In this document: positions 22,974 through 31,457 of the stretch, in pieces
How positions within the stretch are numbered: the first letter of the stretch is position 1
How the letters are laid out: each line of letters begins with the position of its first letter
DNA from: Streptomyces sp. S3(2020)
GTDB taxonomy: Bacteria; Actinomycetota; Actinomycetes; Streptomycetales; Streptomycetaceae
Reading direction: 5' to 3'
Assembly (NCBI RefSeq): GCF_013044505.1
Contig: NZ_JABERD010000098.1
Location: 1 to 35,227 of the forward strand
Length of the DNA stretch: 35,227 bases
Notes under the pieces: generated by a model
Databases searched by the model: none
What the model saw: only the letters and a program-made list of their open reading frames with translations
Told to the model about the DNA's origin: nothing
Position numbers and translations under genes: made by a program

Positions 22974-24380
22974 ATGAGCAGCTCGGAACGCGCTGTCGTG
23001 AACGGCGGCATCTCCTTCTGGTACGCGGACGACGGCCTCCCGGCGGTGCGGGAACCGCTCTCCGGTGACGCCGCCGCGGACGTCGTGATCGTCGGCGGTG
23101 GATACACGGGACTGTGGACCGCGTACTACCTGAAGAAGGCGGCGCCCTTCCTCCAGGTCACCGTCCTGGAGCAGCAGTTCTGCGGATACGGGGCCTCCGG
23201 CCGCAACGGCGGCTGGCTCTACAACGGCGTCGCCGGCCGCGACCGGTACGCGCGGCTGCACGGTCACGAGGCCGCCGTACGCCTTCAGAAGGCCATGAAC
23301 GACACCGTGGACGAGGTCGTCCGTGTCGCCGGCGAAGAGGGCATCGACGCCGGCATCCACAAGGGCGGGGTGCTCGAAGTCGCCACCACTCCGGCGCAGT
23401 TGGCGCGGCTGAAGGACTTCCACGCGCACGAGCTGTCGTACGGCGAGAAGGACCGTGAGCTGTACGACGCCCGCGAGACCGCGGAACGGATCCGGGTGGC
23501 CGGCGCGGTCGGGTCCTCGTGGACGCCGCACGGCGCGCGCGTGCACCCGGTGAAGCTGGTGAAGGGGCTCGCGGCGGTAGTCGAGGCGCTGGGGGTCGTC
23601 ATCCATGAGCGGACGCCGGTGACGGAGATCCGTCCGAAGCACGCGGTCACGCCGTACGGCACGGTCCGTGCGCCCTACGTCCTGCGCTGCACCGAGGGTT
23701 TCACCGCGAACCTGAAGGGCCAGCGGCGGACCTGGCTGCCGATGAACTCCTCCATGGTCGTCACCGAGCCGCTGTCCGAGGAGCAGTGGGAGTCGGTGGG
23801 CTGGGCCGGGCGGGAGGCGCTCGGGGACATGGCGCACGCGTACATGTACGCCCAGCGCACCGAGGACGGGCGGATCGCGCTGGGCGGGCGCGGGGTGCCG
23901 TATCGCTTCGGGTCCAGGACGGACAGCGACGGGCGGACACAGGACGCGACGGTCGAGGCGCTGCGGGAGATCCTTGTGCGGTTCTTCCCCTCGCTGGCGG
24001 GGGTGCGGGTCGAACACGCCTGGTCGGGGGTGCTGGGGGTGCCGCGGGACTGGTGCGCGACGGTGACGCTGGACCGGGCCACGGGGCTGGGCTGAGCGGG
24101 GGGTTACGTCGGCTCCGGTGTGGCCACGACGAACCTCGCCGCGCGGACGCTTCGGGATCTGGTGCGGTGGGACTCGGGGCAGGGCGGGACGACCGAGCTG
24201 ACGGATCTGCCGTGGGTGGGGCACAAGGTGCGCAAGTGGGAGCCCGAGCCGTTCCGGTGGCTGGGGGTGCAGGGGATGTACGCGACGTATCGGGCCGCTG
24301 ATCGGCGGGAGACGGCGACGCACAGTACGGAGTCGTCGCGGCTGGCGCGGATCGCGGACCGGGTCGCGGGGCGTCACTAG
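22974..24380 (+). pseudogene. FAD-dependent amine/amino-acid oxidoreductase (DAO family) interrupted by an in-frame UGA
   Basis: From ATG 22974 the frame reads 373 codons to TGA at 24093-24095, then continues in the same frame without a stop to TAG 24380 (468 codons in all). N-terminal FAD site DVVIVGGGYTGLWTAYYL (GGGYTG, 41-46), VTVLEQQFCGYGASGRNGGWLYNG and the substrate domain (VHPVKLVKGLAAVVEAL). The family-typical end follows the stop: AGGYVGSGVATTNLAARTLRDL is the last FAD-contact segment. The codon replaced is expected to be Trp (TGG), so one G-to-A change explains it. The product without that segment should not bind FAD fully. TAACGT lies 6 nt before the ATG. Confidence 0.85.
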
Positions 24381-24405
24381 GGTTTCGGCCGCTCCCGGTC
24401 CGCGT

Positions 24406-25998
24406 TCAGGCCATCGACTCCTTCAGTGCCCCGTCCGCCGGGGCGTCGTGCCCCAGCGGCTTGGCCGTGACCATCAGGGCCGCGACGAGGCCGGCCAGGA
24501 GCATGATGCCGGCGGCGCACCAGATGGCGACGGTGTAGCCGTGGACGATGCCCTCCTTGGCGATCAGGGCGCGGTCGCCGCCGGTGGTGAGGTGGGCGGT
24601 GACGTAGGCGGTGCTGCTGGTGGTGGCGATGGTGTTGAGCAGGGCCGTGCCGATCGAACCGCCCACCTGCTGGGAGGTGTTGACGGTGGCCGAGGTGACG
24701 CCGGAGTCCTGGGGGGCGATGCCGGCGGTGGCGGTGGCGAAGACCGGCATGAAGGTGAGGCCCATGCCCAGGCCCATGAGGACGAGGGCGGGGAGGATCT
24801 CCGTCGCGTAGTCGCTGTGCACGGTCATCTGCGTGAGGATCAGCATGCCGCTCGCCGCGAGGACCATGCCGGGGGCCATCAGCAGGCGGGGCGGGACGCG
24901 GTGCATCACGCGGGCGGATATCTGGGTGGAGCCGATGATGATCGCGGCCGTGAGCGGCAGGAACGCCAGGCCGGTCTTGACCGGGGAGTAGGCCAGGATC
25001 ACCTGTAGGTAGTAGGTCATGAAGAGGAACAGGCCGAACATGCCGATCACGGCGAGGCCCATCGTCAGGAAGCAGCCGGCGCGGTTGCGGTCCTTGACGA
25101 TGTGGAGGGGCAGCAGGGGCACGGGGGCCTTCGACTGCCACCAGACGAACGTCACCAGGAGGACGACTCCCGCCGCGAAGAGGCCCAGCACCAGGGCGTC
25201 GGTCCAGCCGCGCGGCTCCGCCTCGCTGAAGCCGTAGACGATCGCGACGAGTCCGCCGCAGCCCAGCAGTACCCCGGGTACGTCGAGGCGGGCTCCCGCG
25301 TGGCCCGGGCGGTCGTGCAGGAGGGCGAGGGCTCCGAAGACGGCGATGACGGCGATGGGGACGTTGACGTAGAGGCACCAGCGCCAGTCGAGGTACTCGG
25401 TGAGGAGGCCGCCGACGATGAAGCCGATCGCCGAGCCGCTGCCCGCGAGCGCGCCGTAGATACTGAAGGCCTTTCCGCGCTCCTTCGGGTCGGTGAAGGT
25501 CGTCGTCAGGAGGCTGAGCGCGGACGGGGCGAGTACGGCGGCGAAGACGCCCTGGAGCGCCCGGGCGCCGAAGAGCATGCCGGACGTCTGGGCGGCGCCG
25601 CCCAGCGCGGAGGCGGCGGCGAAGCCCACGAGACCGATGACGAAGGTGCGCTTGCGGCCGACCAGGTCGGCGATGCGGCCGCCGAGCAGGAGGAGTCCGC
25701 CGAAGGCGAGGGTGTAGGCGGTGATCACCCATTGCCGGTCGCCGTCGGAGATGCCCAGGTCCTGCTGTGCGGAGGGCAGGGCGATGTTCACGATGGTCGC
25801 GTCGAGGACCACCATCAGCTGGGCGAGGGCGATGACCACCAGACCCCACCAGCGGCGAGGGTCGGTGGCCGCGGTGGATTGGTCCGTTCGGGTGCGGTCC
25901 ACCTGGTCAGAAGACCATGAATCGGTACGAATCACATCTGGGTGTGTCGTAGTGCGTGTCCCAGTCCGTTTCGTGGCGCGTGTCGTGGCGCGTGTCAT
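24406..25998 (-). CDS. MFS transporter, 14-TM DHA2 (EmrB/QacA) drug exporter
   Basis: 530 residues, ATG 25998 overlapping the preceding oxidoreductase stop (ATGA), so translation is coupled. A Thr/Arg-rich cytosolic N-terminus of ~47 residues (TRATTRATKRTGTRTTTH) is encoded by a short repeat. Then 14 hydrophobic helices: motif D1 LVVLDATIVNIALP, motif A GGRIADLVGRKRTFVIG, and motif C-like GSGSAIGFIVGGLLTEYLDWRW, diagnostic of drug:H+ antiporters. In an operon with the SoxR-controlled quinone oxidoreductase, which suggests export of redox-cycling compounds. A later start is possible. Confidence 0.9.
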   Translation of the reverse strand: MTRATTRATKRTGTRTTTHPDVIRTDSWSSDQVDRTRTDQSTAATDPRRWWGLVVIALAQLMVVLDATIVNIALPSAQQDLGISDGDRQWVITAYTLAFGGLLLLGGRIADLVGRKRTFVIGLVGFAAASALGGAAQTSGMLFGARALQGVFAAVLAPSALSLLTTTFTDPKERGKAFSIYGALAGSGSAIGFIVGGLLTEYLDWRWCLYVNVPIAVIAVFGALALLHDRPGHAGARLDVPGVLLGCGGLVAIVYGFSEAEPRGWTDALVLGLFAAGVVLLVTFVWWQSKAPVPLLPLHIVKDRNRAGCFLTMGLAVIGMFGLFLFMTYYLQVILAYSPVKTGLAFLPLTAAIIIGSTQISARVMHRVPPRLLMAPGMVLAASGMLILTQMTVHSDYATEILPALVLMGLGMGLTFMPVFATATAGIAPQDSGVTSATVNTSQQVGGSIGTALLNTIATTSSTAYVTAHLTTGGDRALIAKEGIVHGYTVAIWCAAGIMLLAGLVAALMVTAKPLGHDAPADGALKESMA

Positions 25999-26975
25999 GG
26001 CACGAGAACGACCTTGCCGATGGTGCCGCGCGTCTCCAGCGCCCGGTGCGCGGCGGCCGCCTCGGCGAGCGGGAAGCGGTGGACCGCGGGGGTGAGACGG
26101 CCCGCGGCGGCCTCGCTGAGGGCGCGCAGTTCGAGGATGCGGACGGGGTTGGGGCCGCCGGCCTTCCGCATCATCACGGGGCCCAGGACCTGCTCCGACA
26201 CACCGTCGACCAGGTAGGGCCCGCCGTCGTGGATGCCTTCTCCCGACCAGCCGAAGACGATGTGCTTGCCGCCCGGGCCGAGGAGCGCGACGGCTTCGCG
26301 GGCGACCTCGCCTCCGACGCCGTCGAAGACGACGGTGGCGGTGCGTCCGCCGAGGTGGGCGCGGACCTTGTCGGGCCAGGAGGGGTCCTTGTAGTCGACG
26401 GCGAGATCGGCGCCGTTCGCCTCCACGCGGGCCACCTTCCGCGGACCGCCCGCCAGTCCGATCACGGTGGCGCCGGCGTTCTTGGCGTACTGCACGAGGA
26501 GGGTGCCGATACCGCCGGCGGCGGCCGGGATCACGGCGACCGAGTCGGGGTCGAGGTCGGTGAACTGGAGGATCCCCATCGTCGTACGGCCTGTCCCGAT
26601 CATGGCGACGGCCTCGGCGGCGTCGAGGTTCGCCGGGATCTCATGGACGCGGTCGACGTCGGTGACGGCGAGTTCGGCGTAGCCGCCGGGGGCGAAGCCG
26701 AGGTGGGCGACGACGTGCTTGCCGAGCCAGAGGGCGGCGACGCCGTCGCCGAGGGACTCGATGACGCCGGCGACCTCACGGCCGGGGATGGTGGGCAGTT
26801 CGGTCGGAGTGGGGAGGGGGCCCTGCGCGCCCTCGCGGAGTGCGGTGTCCAGGAGGTGGACGCCGGCCGCCTCGACGGCGATGCGGACCTGGCCGGGGCC
26901 CGGGAGGGGGGCCTCGACCTCCTCGTGGGTGAGGTTCTCGGCCGGGCCGAAGGCGTGCAGTCGGATGGCGTGCAT
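25995..26975 (-). CDS. NADPH:quinone oxidoreductase-like zinc-independent MDR protein
   Basis: 326 residues from ATG 26975 (MHAIRLHAFG) with GGGGGA upstream; the frame start at 27038 lacks a ribosome binding site. Medium-chain dehydrogenase/reductase: GroES-like N-terminal half (GPGQVRIAVEAAGVHLLDTAL, TIPGREVAGVIESLGDGV) and Rossmann half with IPAAAGGIGTLLVQYAKNAGATVIGLAG (AAxxGxGxxA/G). No catalytic or structural Zn cysteines, as in quinone oxidoreductases. The SoxR box at 27045-27064 sits at its promoter. I recall SCO4266, a SoxR-regulated quinone reductase, as the likely S. coelicolor counterpart. Confidence 0.9.
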   Translation of the reverse strand: MHAIRLHAFGPAENLTHEEVEAPLPGPGQVRIAVEAAGVHLLDTALREGAQGPLPTPTELPTIPGREVAGVIESLGDGVAALWLGKHVVAHLGFAPGGYAELAVTDVDRVHEIPANLDAAEAVAMIGTGRTTMGILQFTDLDPDSVAVIPAAAGGIGTLLVQYAKNAGATVIGLAGGPRKVARVEANGADLAVDYKDPSWPDKVRAHLGGRTATVVFDGVGGEVAREAVALLGPGGKHIVFGWSGEGIHDGGPYLVDGVSEQVLGPVMMRKAGGPNPVRILELRALSEAAAGRLTPAVHRFPLAEAAAAHRALETRGTIGKVVLVP

Positions 26976-27044
26976 GAGTGGTCCCCCTGTGGGCTGTCGA
27001 GGCCTGGACCGGGGTGGTCCGGGCTGTCGGGACCTCACTCTCCA

Positions 27045-27064
27045 ACCTCAAGCATGCTTGAGGT
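27045..27064 (-). promoter_or_regulatory. SoxR box controlling the oxidoreductase-exporter operon
   Basis: ACCTCAAGCATGCTTGAGGT is a 20-bp perfect palindrome matching the SoxR consensus CCTCAAG-N4-CTTGAGG. On the minus strand it lies between TTGACC (-35) and a -10-like GAGAGT with about 19 bp spacing, the elongated spacing used by MerR-type activators. Confidence 0.9.
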
Positions 27065-27485
27065 CAAGGCTGTGCCGGCCCAGCGCCAGCGATACGGCGG
27101 TGAGGGCGCTGTTGAAGGACACCTCGGACAGGACACCGGGGGCGGCGACCTGGTCACCGGCGAGATGGACACCGGCGCCGCGGTCGATGGCGGGGCGGTC
27201 GCGCCAGCCGTCGAAGGCGAGGTCGAGAAGCCGCTCGGCCCGGGCGGTCCCGTCGGCCTTCGACTCGTCGGGGGCCAGCGGGATCTGCCCCTGGATCAGC
27301 TGTTCACCGGCGGGCGCGAGGGTGCGGTCCTGCGCGGTGCTGTGCGGTGCTGTGCTTTCTGGGGACACCCCCAGACCCCCGTGCTCGATCCAGCCGGGGG
27401 AGTCGAGGTCGGAGACGGCGAGGGCGATGAGAGTGGTCCGGCCGCCGGTCCAGGTCAGCGAGTCGTCGGCGAGGAGCCGGCGGGC
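27048..27485 (-). pseudogene. Remnant of an NAD(P)/FAD-dependent oxidoreductase gene (C-terminal fragment)
   Basis: Open reading runs from about 27485 to TGA at 27048. It reads like the last third of a flavoprotein: RRLLADDSLTWTGG, APAGEQLIQGQIPLAP, RAERLLDLAFDGWRDRPAID, and the C-terminal FAD motif GVHLAGDQVAAPGVLSEVSFNSALTA. The N-terminal NAD/FAD Rossmann part, several hundred residues, is absent, and the middle contains a dispersed Streptomyces palindrome and a short duplication (GCGGTGCTGT twice, about 27333-27354). No start codon with a ribosome binding site fits. The last codons overlap the SoxR box. Confidence 0.65.
27359..27374. repeat. Dispersed Streptomyces-type palindrome
   Basis: CTGGGG-ACAC-CCCCAG flanked by TTT and ACCCCCG is a motif I recall as scattered between Streptomyces genes. 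Its position inside the flavoprotein remnant supports decay of that gene. Confidence 0.4.
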
Positions 27486-27648
27486 CGGCGGTCGGGGTCG
27501 CCTTGTTTGTCGTGCCGTCGCCTGAGGGGCCGCGGGGTTCTTCGTGAGTACGACGAACCGGGCGCTGTGTTTAGTGACAGCGGGGGAGTCGTCGCAGGCC
27601 AGGGGGTTCGCGCCGGGCGTTGTCAGTGGCGGGGTGCAGCATGGGGGT

Positions 27649-28335
27649 ATGGCGAGGAGAGCGGCAGGTGGGGCCGGCGGGTCCGGTGTGAAGGGTGCGC
27701 GACGGCCGGAGGTACGGTTGCCGCCGCTGGTGGCGTACGACGGCGGAGGGCTGGAGCCGGACGGGGACTACGACGGGCTGGAGTTCACGGAGACGGACTT
27801 CGCGGGGCAGGACGCCTCGGGCGCCCGCTTCATGGACTGCGCGCTGACGGGGTGCGCGCTGGACGAGACGCGGCTGCGCAACGCGCGCCTGCTGGACTCG
27901 GTCCTCACCGGGGTCCGGGGGGTGGGGACCAACCTGTCCGAGGCGACCCTGCGGGACGTGGAGCTGGTCGACGCCCGGCTGGGCGGGGTGCAGTTGCACG
28001 GGGCGGTCCTGGAACGGGTGGTGATCCGCGGCGGCAAGATCGACTACCTCAATCTGCGCATGGCCCGTCTCAGAGACGTCGTCTTCGAGAGCTGCGTCCT
28101 CGCCGAGCCGGACTTCGGCGGGGCCCGGCTGGAGCGGGTGGAGTTCGTGGACTGCGCGCTGAAGCGGGCGGACCTCACGGGGGCGACGCTCGTGGACGTG
28201 GATCTGCGGGGCGCGGCGGAGATCGACATCGCGCGGGGCGTGGAGCGGCTCGCGGGGGCGGTCATCAGCACCGCGCAACTGCTGGACCTGGCACCGGTGC
28301 TGGCGGGCCAGATGGGGATCACGGTGGAGGGCTGA
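27649..28335 (+). CDS. Pentapeptide-repeat protein
   Basis: 228 residues from ATG 27649 (MARRAAGGAGGSG); earlier in-frame starts add unlikely residues. Repeats of the A(D/N)LxX/F type: LEFTETDFAGQDASGARFMDCALTGCALDETRLRNARLLDSVL, then TNLSEATLRDVELVDARLGGVQLHGAVLERVVI and ADLTGATLVDVDLRGAAEI. About 25 turns, predicted to form a right-handed quadrilateral beta-helix. MfpA/Qnr-like members mimic DNA and shield gyrase from quinolones, but most members have unknown roles; no decisive residues. It is followed after 4 bp by the next gene, so operonic. Confidence 0.87.
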   Translation: MARRAAGGAGGSGVKGARRPEVRLPPLVAYDGGGLEPDGDYDGLEFTETDFAGQDASGARFMDCALTGCALDETRLRNARLLDSVLTGVRGVGTNLSEATLRDVELVDARLGGVQLHGAVLERVVIRGGKIDYLNLRMARLRDVVFESCVLAEPDFGGARLERVEFVDCALKRADLTGATLVDVDLRGAAEIDIARGVERLAGAVISTAQLLDLAPVLAGQMGITVEG

Positions 28336-28339
28336 CGGG

Positions 28340-28999
28340 GTGGGGACCTTCTACGGCAATGTCCTGGTCGCGCGGAAGCGCGCCGAGGTGGTGTCGCTGC
28401 TCGACGGGGCGACGGGGGAGGACGGCAGGGCGCTGCGGGGGTACGCGGCAGCGGCGGGCCCCGGGCACACGGCGCTCTTCTTCCCGGACCCGGAGACCGA
28501 CGCGATCGAGCTGGCCGGACCGTTGAGCCGGCTGCTGGGGGCGGCGACGCTGAGCTCGTACGTCCATGACTCGGATGTGCTGGATCTGCGGGTCTTCGAG
28601 GACGGGGAGGAGCGGCACTTCTACGACTCGTATCCCGGGTACTTCGACGAGGGCGAGACCGACGAGGACGGCAATCCGGTGGGCGGGGACTCCCTACGGC
28701 CCGATCCCGACGGTGCCGACCCCGAGGCCTTCCTGCCGTTCGCGGCCGCCCCCGTGGACCGGACGGTGCTGGAGTCCGTCCTGCGCCGCACTGCCCTGGA
28801 CCCGGAGGACGGTGGCGGGGACGGGCGGTATGTCTTCGCGGAGGACCAGCACCACGACGTGATGGAGACGTTGGGTCTGGACGGCCGCCGGCTGTGCACG
28901 GGGTACACCGGCCTCTCCCGTGGCGAGCTGCCCGCGGGCCTACCGCTGGAGGAGCTGATGGTGTTCGGCGGGGCGGCCTTCGGCCCGGCCGGGGACTGA
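28340..28999 (+). CDS. Unknown acidic protein, partner of the pentapeptide gene
   Basis: 219 residues, GTG 28340, only 4 bp after the previous stop, with GGAGGG in the end of that gene. Strongly acidic (YFDEGETDEDGNPVGGD, DPDGADPEAF). Predicted cytosolic alpha/beta protein: VGTFYGNVLVARKRAEVVSLLDG, HTALFFPDPETDAIELAG, VHDSDVLDLRVFEDGEERHFYDSYPGYF. No family recognised. Tight coupling to the pentapeptide-repeat protein suggests that the two act together or interact. Confidence 0.65.
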   Translation: MGTFYGNVLVARKRAEVVSLLDGATGEDGRALRGYAAAAGPGHTALFFPDPETDAIELAGPLSRLLGAATLSSYVHDSDVLDLRVFEDGEERHFYDSYPGYFDEGETDEDGNPVGGDSLRPDPDGADPEAFLPFAAAPVDRTVLESVLRRTALDPEDGGGDGRYVFAEDQHHDVMETLGLDGRRLCTGYTGLSRGELPAGLPLEELMVFGGAAFGPAGD

Positions 29000-29014
29000 C
29001 GGGGCGGCGGGCGG

Positions 29015-29515
29015 TCAGCGGATTCTGGGGAAGCGGGCCTGGAGGGTCCAGATCGCGGGGTTCTCGGCGAGGTCGTCGTGGAGGTCGCACAGGTCGGCGA
29101 GCAGGTCGTGGAGGAAGTCCCGTGCCTCGCGGCGGAGTTCGGAGTGGGAGAAGGTCAGCGCCGGTTCCTCGCCGGGCATCCAGTCCGACTCGATGTCGAC
29201 CCAGCCGAAGCGGCGCTCGAAGAGCATGCGGTCGGTGGACTCGGTGAAGTCGAGCTCCGCGTGCTGGGGGCGGGAGGCCCGGGAGCCGGCGGGGTCGCGG
29301 TCCAGACGTTCGACGATGTCGCACAGCGCCCACGCGAAGTCGAGCACCGGCACCCATCCCCAGGCCGTGGACAGTTCCCGGTCCGCCTTGGTGTCGGCGA
29401 GATAGACGTCACCGCAGAACAGGTCGTGGCGCAGCGCGTGGACGTCCGCGCGGCGGTAGTCCGTCTGGGGCGGGTCCGGGAAGCGGTTGGAGAGGGCGTA
29501 GCCGATGTCGAGCAC
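29015..29515 (-). CDS. Unknown cytosolic protein
   Basis: 166 residues from GTG 29515 (the start is uncertain; no clear Shine-Dalgarno sequence). Begins MLDIGYALSNRFPDPPQTDYRRADVHALRH. Contains aromatic- and Asp-rich motifs (DLFCGDVYLADTKADRELSTAWGWVPVLDFAWALCDIVERL) and C-terminal helices (HSELRREARDFLHDLLADLCDLHDDLAE). No membrane segment. No recognised family. Convergent with the 28340 gene and divergent from the M1 peptidase gene, whose promoter region it shares. Confidence 0.65.
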   Translation of the reverse strand: MLDIGYALSNRFPDPPQTDYRRADVHALRHDLFCGDVYLADTKADRELSTAWGWVPVLDFAWALCDIVERLDRDPAGSRASRPQHAELDFTESTDRMLFERRFGWVDIESDWMPGEEPALTFSHSELRREARDFLHDLLADLCDLHDDLAENPAIWTLQARFPRIR

Positions 29516-29555
29516 GTACGAGATGGTGTCACGGCGTGGTGGTGGTGCGTCGCCC

Positions 29556-29561
29556 TAGGAT
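29556..29561 (+). promoter_or_regulatory. Probable -10 box of the leaderless peptidase gene
   Basis: TAGGAT, an excellent Streptomyces -10 hexamer, ends 7 nt before ATG 29569; no ribosome binding site intervenes. Confidence 0.55.
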
Positions 29562-29568
29562 CGCTGTC

Positions 29569-30969
29569 ATGTCCCGTTCCGTGCGCCTTGTCCCGGCCTG
29601 TGCTGCCGTCCTGCTGGCCCTCGCGCTCTCGGCGTGCACCGGCGGTGGAGTGCGGGGCACCCCCGGCGGCTCCGGGGTGCGCGACCCGTACTTCCCGAAG
29701 GCGGGCAACGGCGGGTACGACGTCGGCCACTACGCGCTGCGGCTCTCCTACGACCCCGAAGCGGAGCATCTGTCCGGCACGGCGGTCGTCACCGCCCGGG
29801 CCACGCAGGACCTGTCCGCCTTCGATCTGGATCTGAAGGGGCTGGAGGTCGAGGAGGTCACGGTCGAGGGCGAGAAGGCCCGCTGGAACCGGACCGGGCA
29901 GGAGCTGACCGTCCGTCCGGAGGCCGATCTCGGTGAGGGGGAGACGTTCGAGGTACGGGTCCGCTACTCCGGCACCCCGCAGACCATCACCGACCCGGAC
30001 GGCTCCGAGGAGGGCTGGCTGCCCACGGAGAGCGGCGCGGTCGGGCTCGGCGAGCCGACGGGGTCGATGGCGTGGTTCCCCGGCAACCACCATCCCTCCG
30101 ACAAGGCGACGTACGACATCGCGGTCACCGTCCCGGAGGGCCTGGAGGCCGTGTCCAACGGGGAGTTGACGGGCGAGACGACCAGCGAGGGCCGTACGAC
30201 CTTCACCTGGCGCACGGCCGAGCCCATGGCGAGCCATGTCGCCACGCTCGCGGTCGGCGACTACGACATCCGCCGCTCCACCGCCGGTGACCTCCCGGTG
30301 TACACGGCCGTCGCCCCGGGGCAGGCCAAGGCGAGCGCGAAGGCGCTGGCCCGGCTGCCGGAGGTCATGGAGTGGGCGGAGTACAACTTCGGCCCCTACC
30401 CCTTCTCCTCCACCGGCGCGATCGTCGGCGGCGAGGACGACGCCGGGTACGCGCTGGAGACGCAGAACCGCCCCTTCTTCCCCGGCGCCCCGGACACCGG
30501 GCTCCTCGTCCACGAGCTCGCGCACCAGTGGTTCGGCGACTCCGTCACGCCGAGGACCTGGCGGGACATGTGGCTCAACGAGGGCTTCGCGACCTACGCG
30601 GAGTGGCTGTGGGAGGAGGACGAGGGCGGCGACAGCGCCCAGGAGACGTTCGACGCGCTCTACGACCACGGCGAGGACAGGTTCGAGGACCTCTGGTCCT
30701 TCCCGCCGGCCGAGCCCACCGGCGCCGCGCACATCTCCGACGAGGGACCCGTCTACCAGCGCGCCGCGATGGTCGTCCACAAGATCCGCCAGACCGTCGG
30801 CGACGACACCTTCTACGACATCGTCCAGGGCTGGACGGCCGCCCACCGCCACGGCAACGCGGACACCGACGACTTCACGGCGTACGTGGAGAAGCAGGCG
30901 CCGGACGAGGACTTCGACGGGATCTGGGCGCAGTGGCTGTACGGGGAGGGGAAGCCGAAGCGAGCCTGA
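29569..30969 (+). CDS. M1-family (aminopeptidase-like) zinc metallopeptidase, lipoprotein
   Basis: 466 residues from ATG 29569. Signal peptide MSRSVRLVPACAAVLLALALSAC with the lipobox cysteine at 23, so anchored on the outer face. N-terminal beta domain (GGYDVGHYALRLSYDPEAEHLSGTAVVTARAT). Catalytic domain with HELAHQWFGDS (Zn ligands His315 and His319, catalytic Glu316) and NEGFATYAEW (Glu338, exactly 18 residues after His319). The M1 GAMEN exopeptidase motif is replaced by AGYALETQNRPFF. Short relative to full-length aminopeptidase N; the C-terminal helical domain is reduced. Releases N-terminal residues from peptides, substrate range unknown. Confidence 0.9.
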   Translation: MSRSVRLVPACAAVLLALALSACTGGGVRGTPGGSGVRDPYFPKAGNGGYDVGHYALRLSYDPEAEHLSGTAVVTARATQDLSAFDLDLKGLEVEEVTVEGEKARWNRTGQELTVRPEADLGEGETFEVRVRYSGTPQTITDPDGSEEGWLPTESGAVGLGEPTGSMAWFPGNHHPSDKATYDIAVTVPEGLEAVSNGELTGETTSEGRTTFTWRTAEPMASHVATLAVGDYDIRRSTAGDLPVYTAVAPGQAKASAKALARLPEVMEWAEYNFGPYPFSSTGAIVGGEDDAGYALETQNRPFFPGAPDTGLLVHELAHQWFGDSVTPRTWRDMWLNEGFATYAEWLWEEDEGGDSAQETFDALYDHGEDRFEDLWSFPPAEPTGAAHISDEGPVYQRAAMVVHKIRQTVGDDTFYDIVQGWTAAHRHGNADTDDFTAYVEKQAPDEDFDGIWAQWLYGEGKPKRA

Positions 30970-30981
30970 AGGGCGACCAGG

Positions 30982-31452
30982 TCAGGGATTGCGCGCGAGG
31001 TCACGGCGCATTGCCGAGCGGGCTGCCCAGACGGTCTGGGCGTGGGTTTGGCGGGACTCTCGATACTCCGTTGAGTCAATGGGGTTGCCAGCAGCGAGCA
31101 CGTCGCGCAGCTTGCGCAGGCTGAGGTACGCCTCTTCGATCGAGTCGGCGAGTTCCTCGGGTACGCAGATCAGGGCCGTCTCCCGGACCTCGTTACATCC
31201 CGATTCCCGGAACGCCTCCCGCACGGCCGCATCCACCGCCACCGCATCTCTGCTCTGGTCTCCGGTGGCGACGGCGCGCATGGCTTCGTGGGCCTGACGG
31301 AAAGTCGTCAGACAGGCCACGTATATCTCCTTGCGTTCCTGCCGGGACTGTTCCGTCGAGTCCCGGCGCCAGCGGGCGCGGTCCGCGAGCAGGGTCGAGC
31401 CGATGCCGACGAGCGCGCCGAGTCCGGTGCCGGCGAGGGTCGTCCACTCCAT
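30982..31452 (-). CDS. Small membrane-anchored helical protein
   Basis: 156 residues from ATG 31452 (MEWTTLAGTGLGALVGIGSTLL). One N-terminal hydrophobic helix (4-22) then an Arg-rich juxtamembrane stretch (DRARWRRDSTEQSRQERKE) and long amphipathic helices (YVACLTTFRQAHEAMRAVATG, ADSIEEAYLSLRKLRDVLAAG). Likely coiled-coil, cytosolic domain. Starts 5 bp after the stop of the GNAT-Nudix gene, so co-transcribed. Function unknown. Convergent with the M1 peptidase gene. Confidence 0.7.
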   Translation of the reverse strand: MEWTTLAGTGLGALVGIGSTLLADRARWRRDSTEQSRQERKEIYVACLTTFRQAHEAMRAVATGDQSRDAVAVDAAVREAFRESGCNEVRETALICVPEELADSIEEAYLSLRKLRDVLAAGNPIDSTEYRESRQTHAQTVWAARSAMRRDLARNP

Positions 31453-31457
31453 CGGGG

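Noticed and set aside
22287..24377. 696-residue minus-strand open frame antisense to the rhomboid-like and FAD genes
   Set aside because: GC-rich antisense shadow full of Arg/Pro/His; the + strand carries recognisable FAD and rhomboid motifs.
25956..28526. 856-residue + strand open frame antisense to the oxidoreductase and MFS genes
   Set aside because: Composition of a shadow frame (Gly/Asp/Val/Ala-rich); it runs antisense to well-supported genes and out of frame over the pentapeptide gene.
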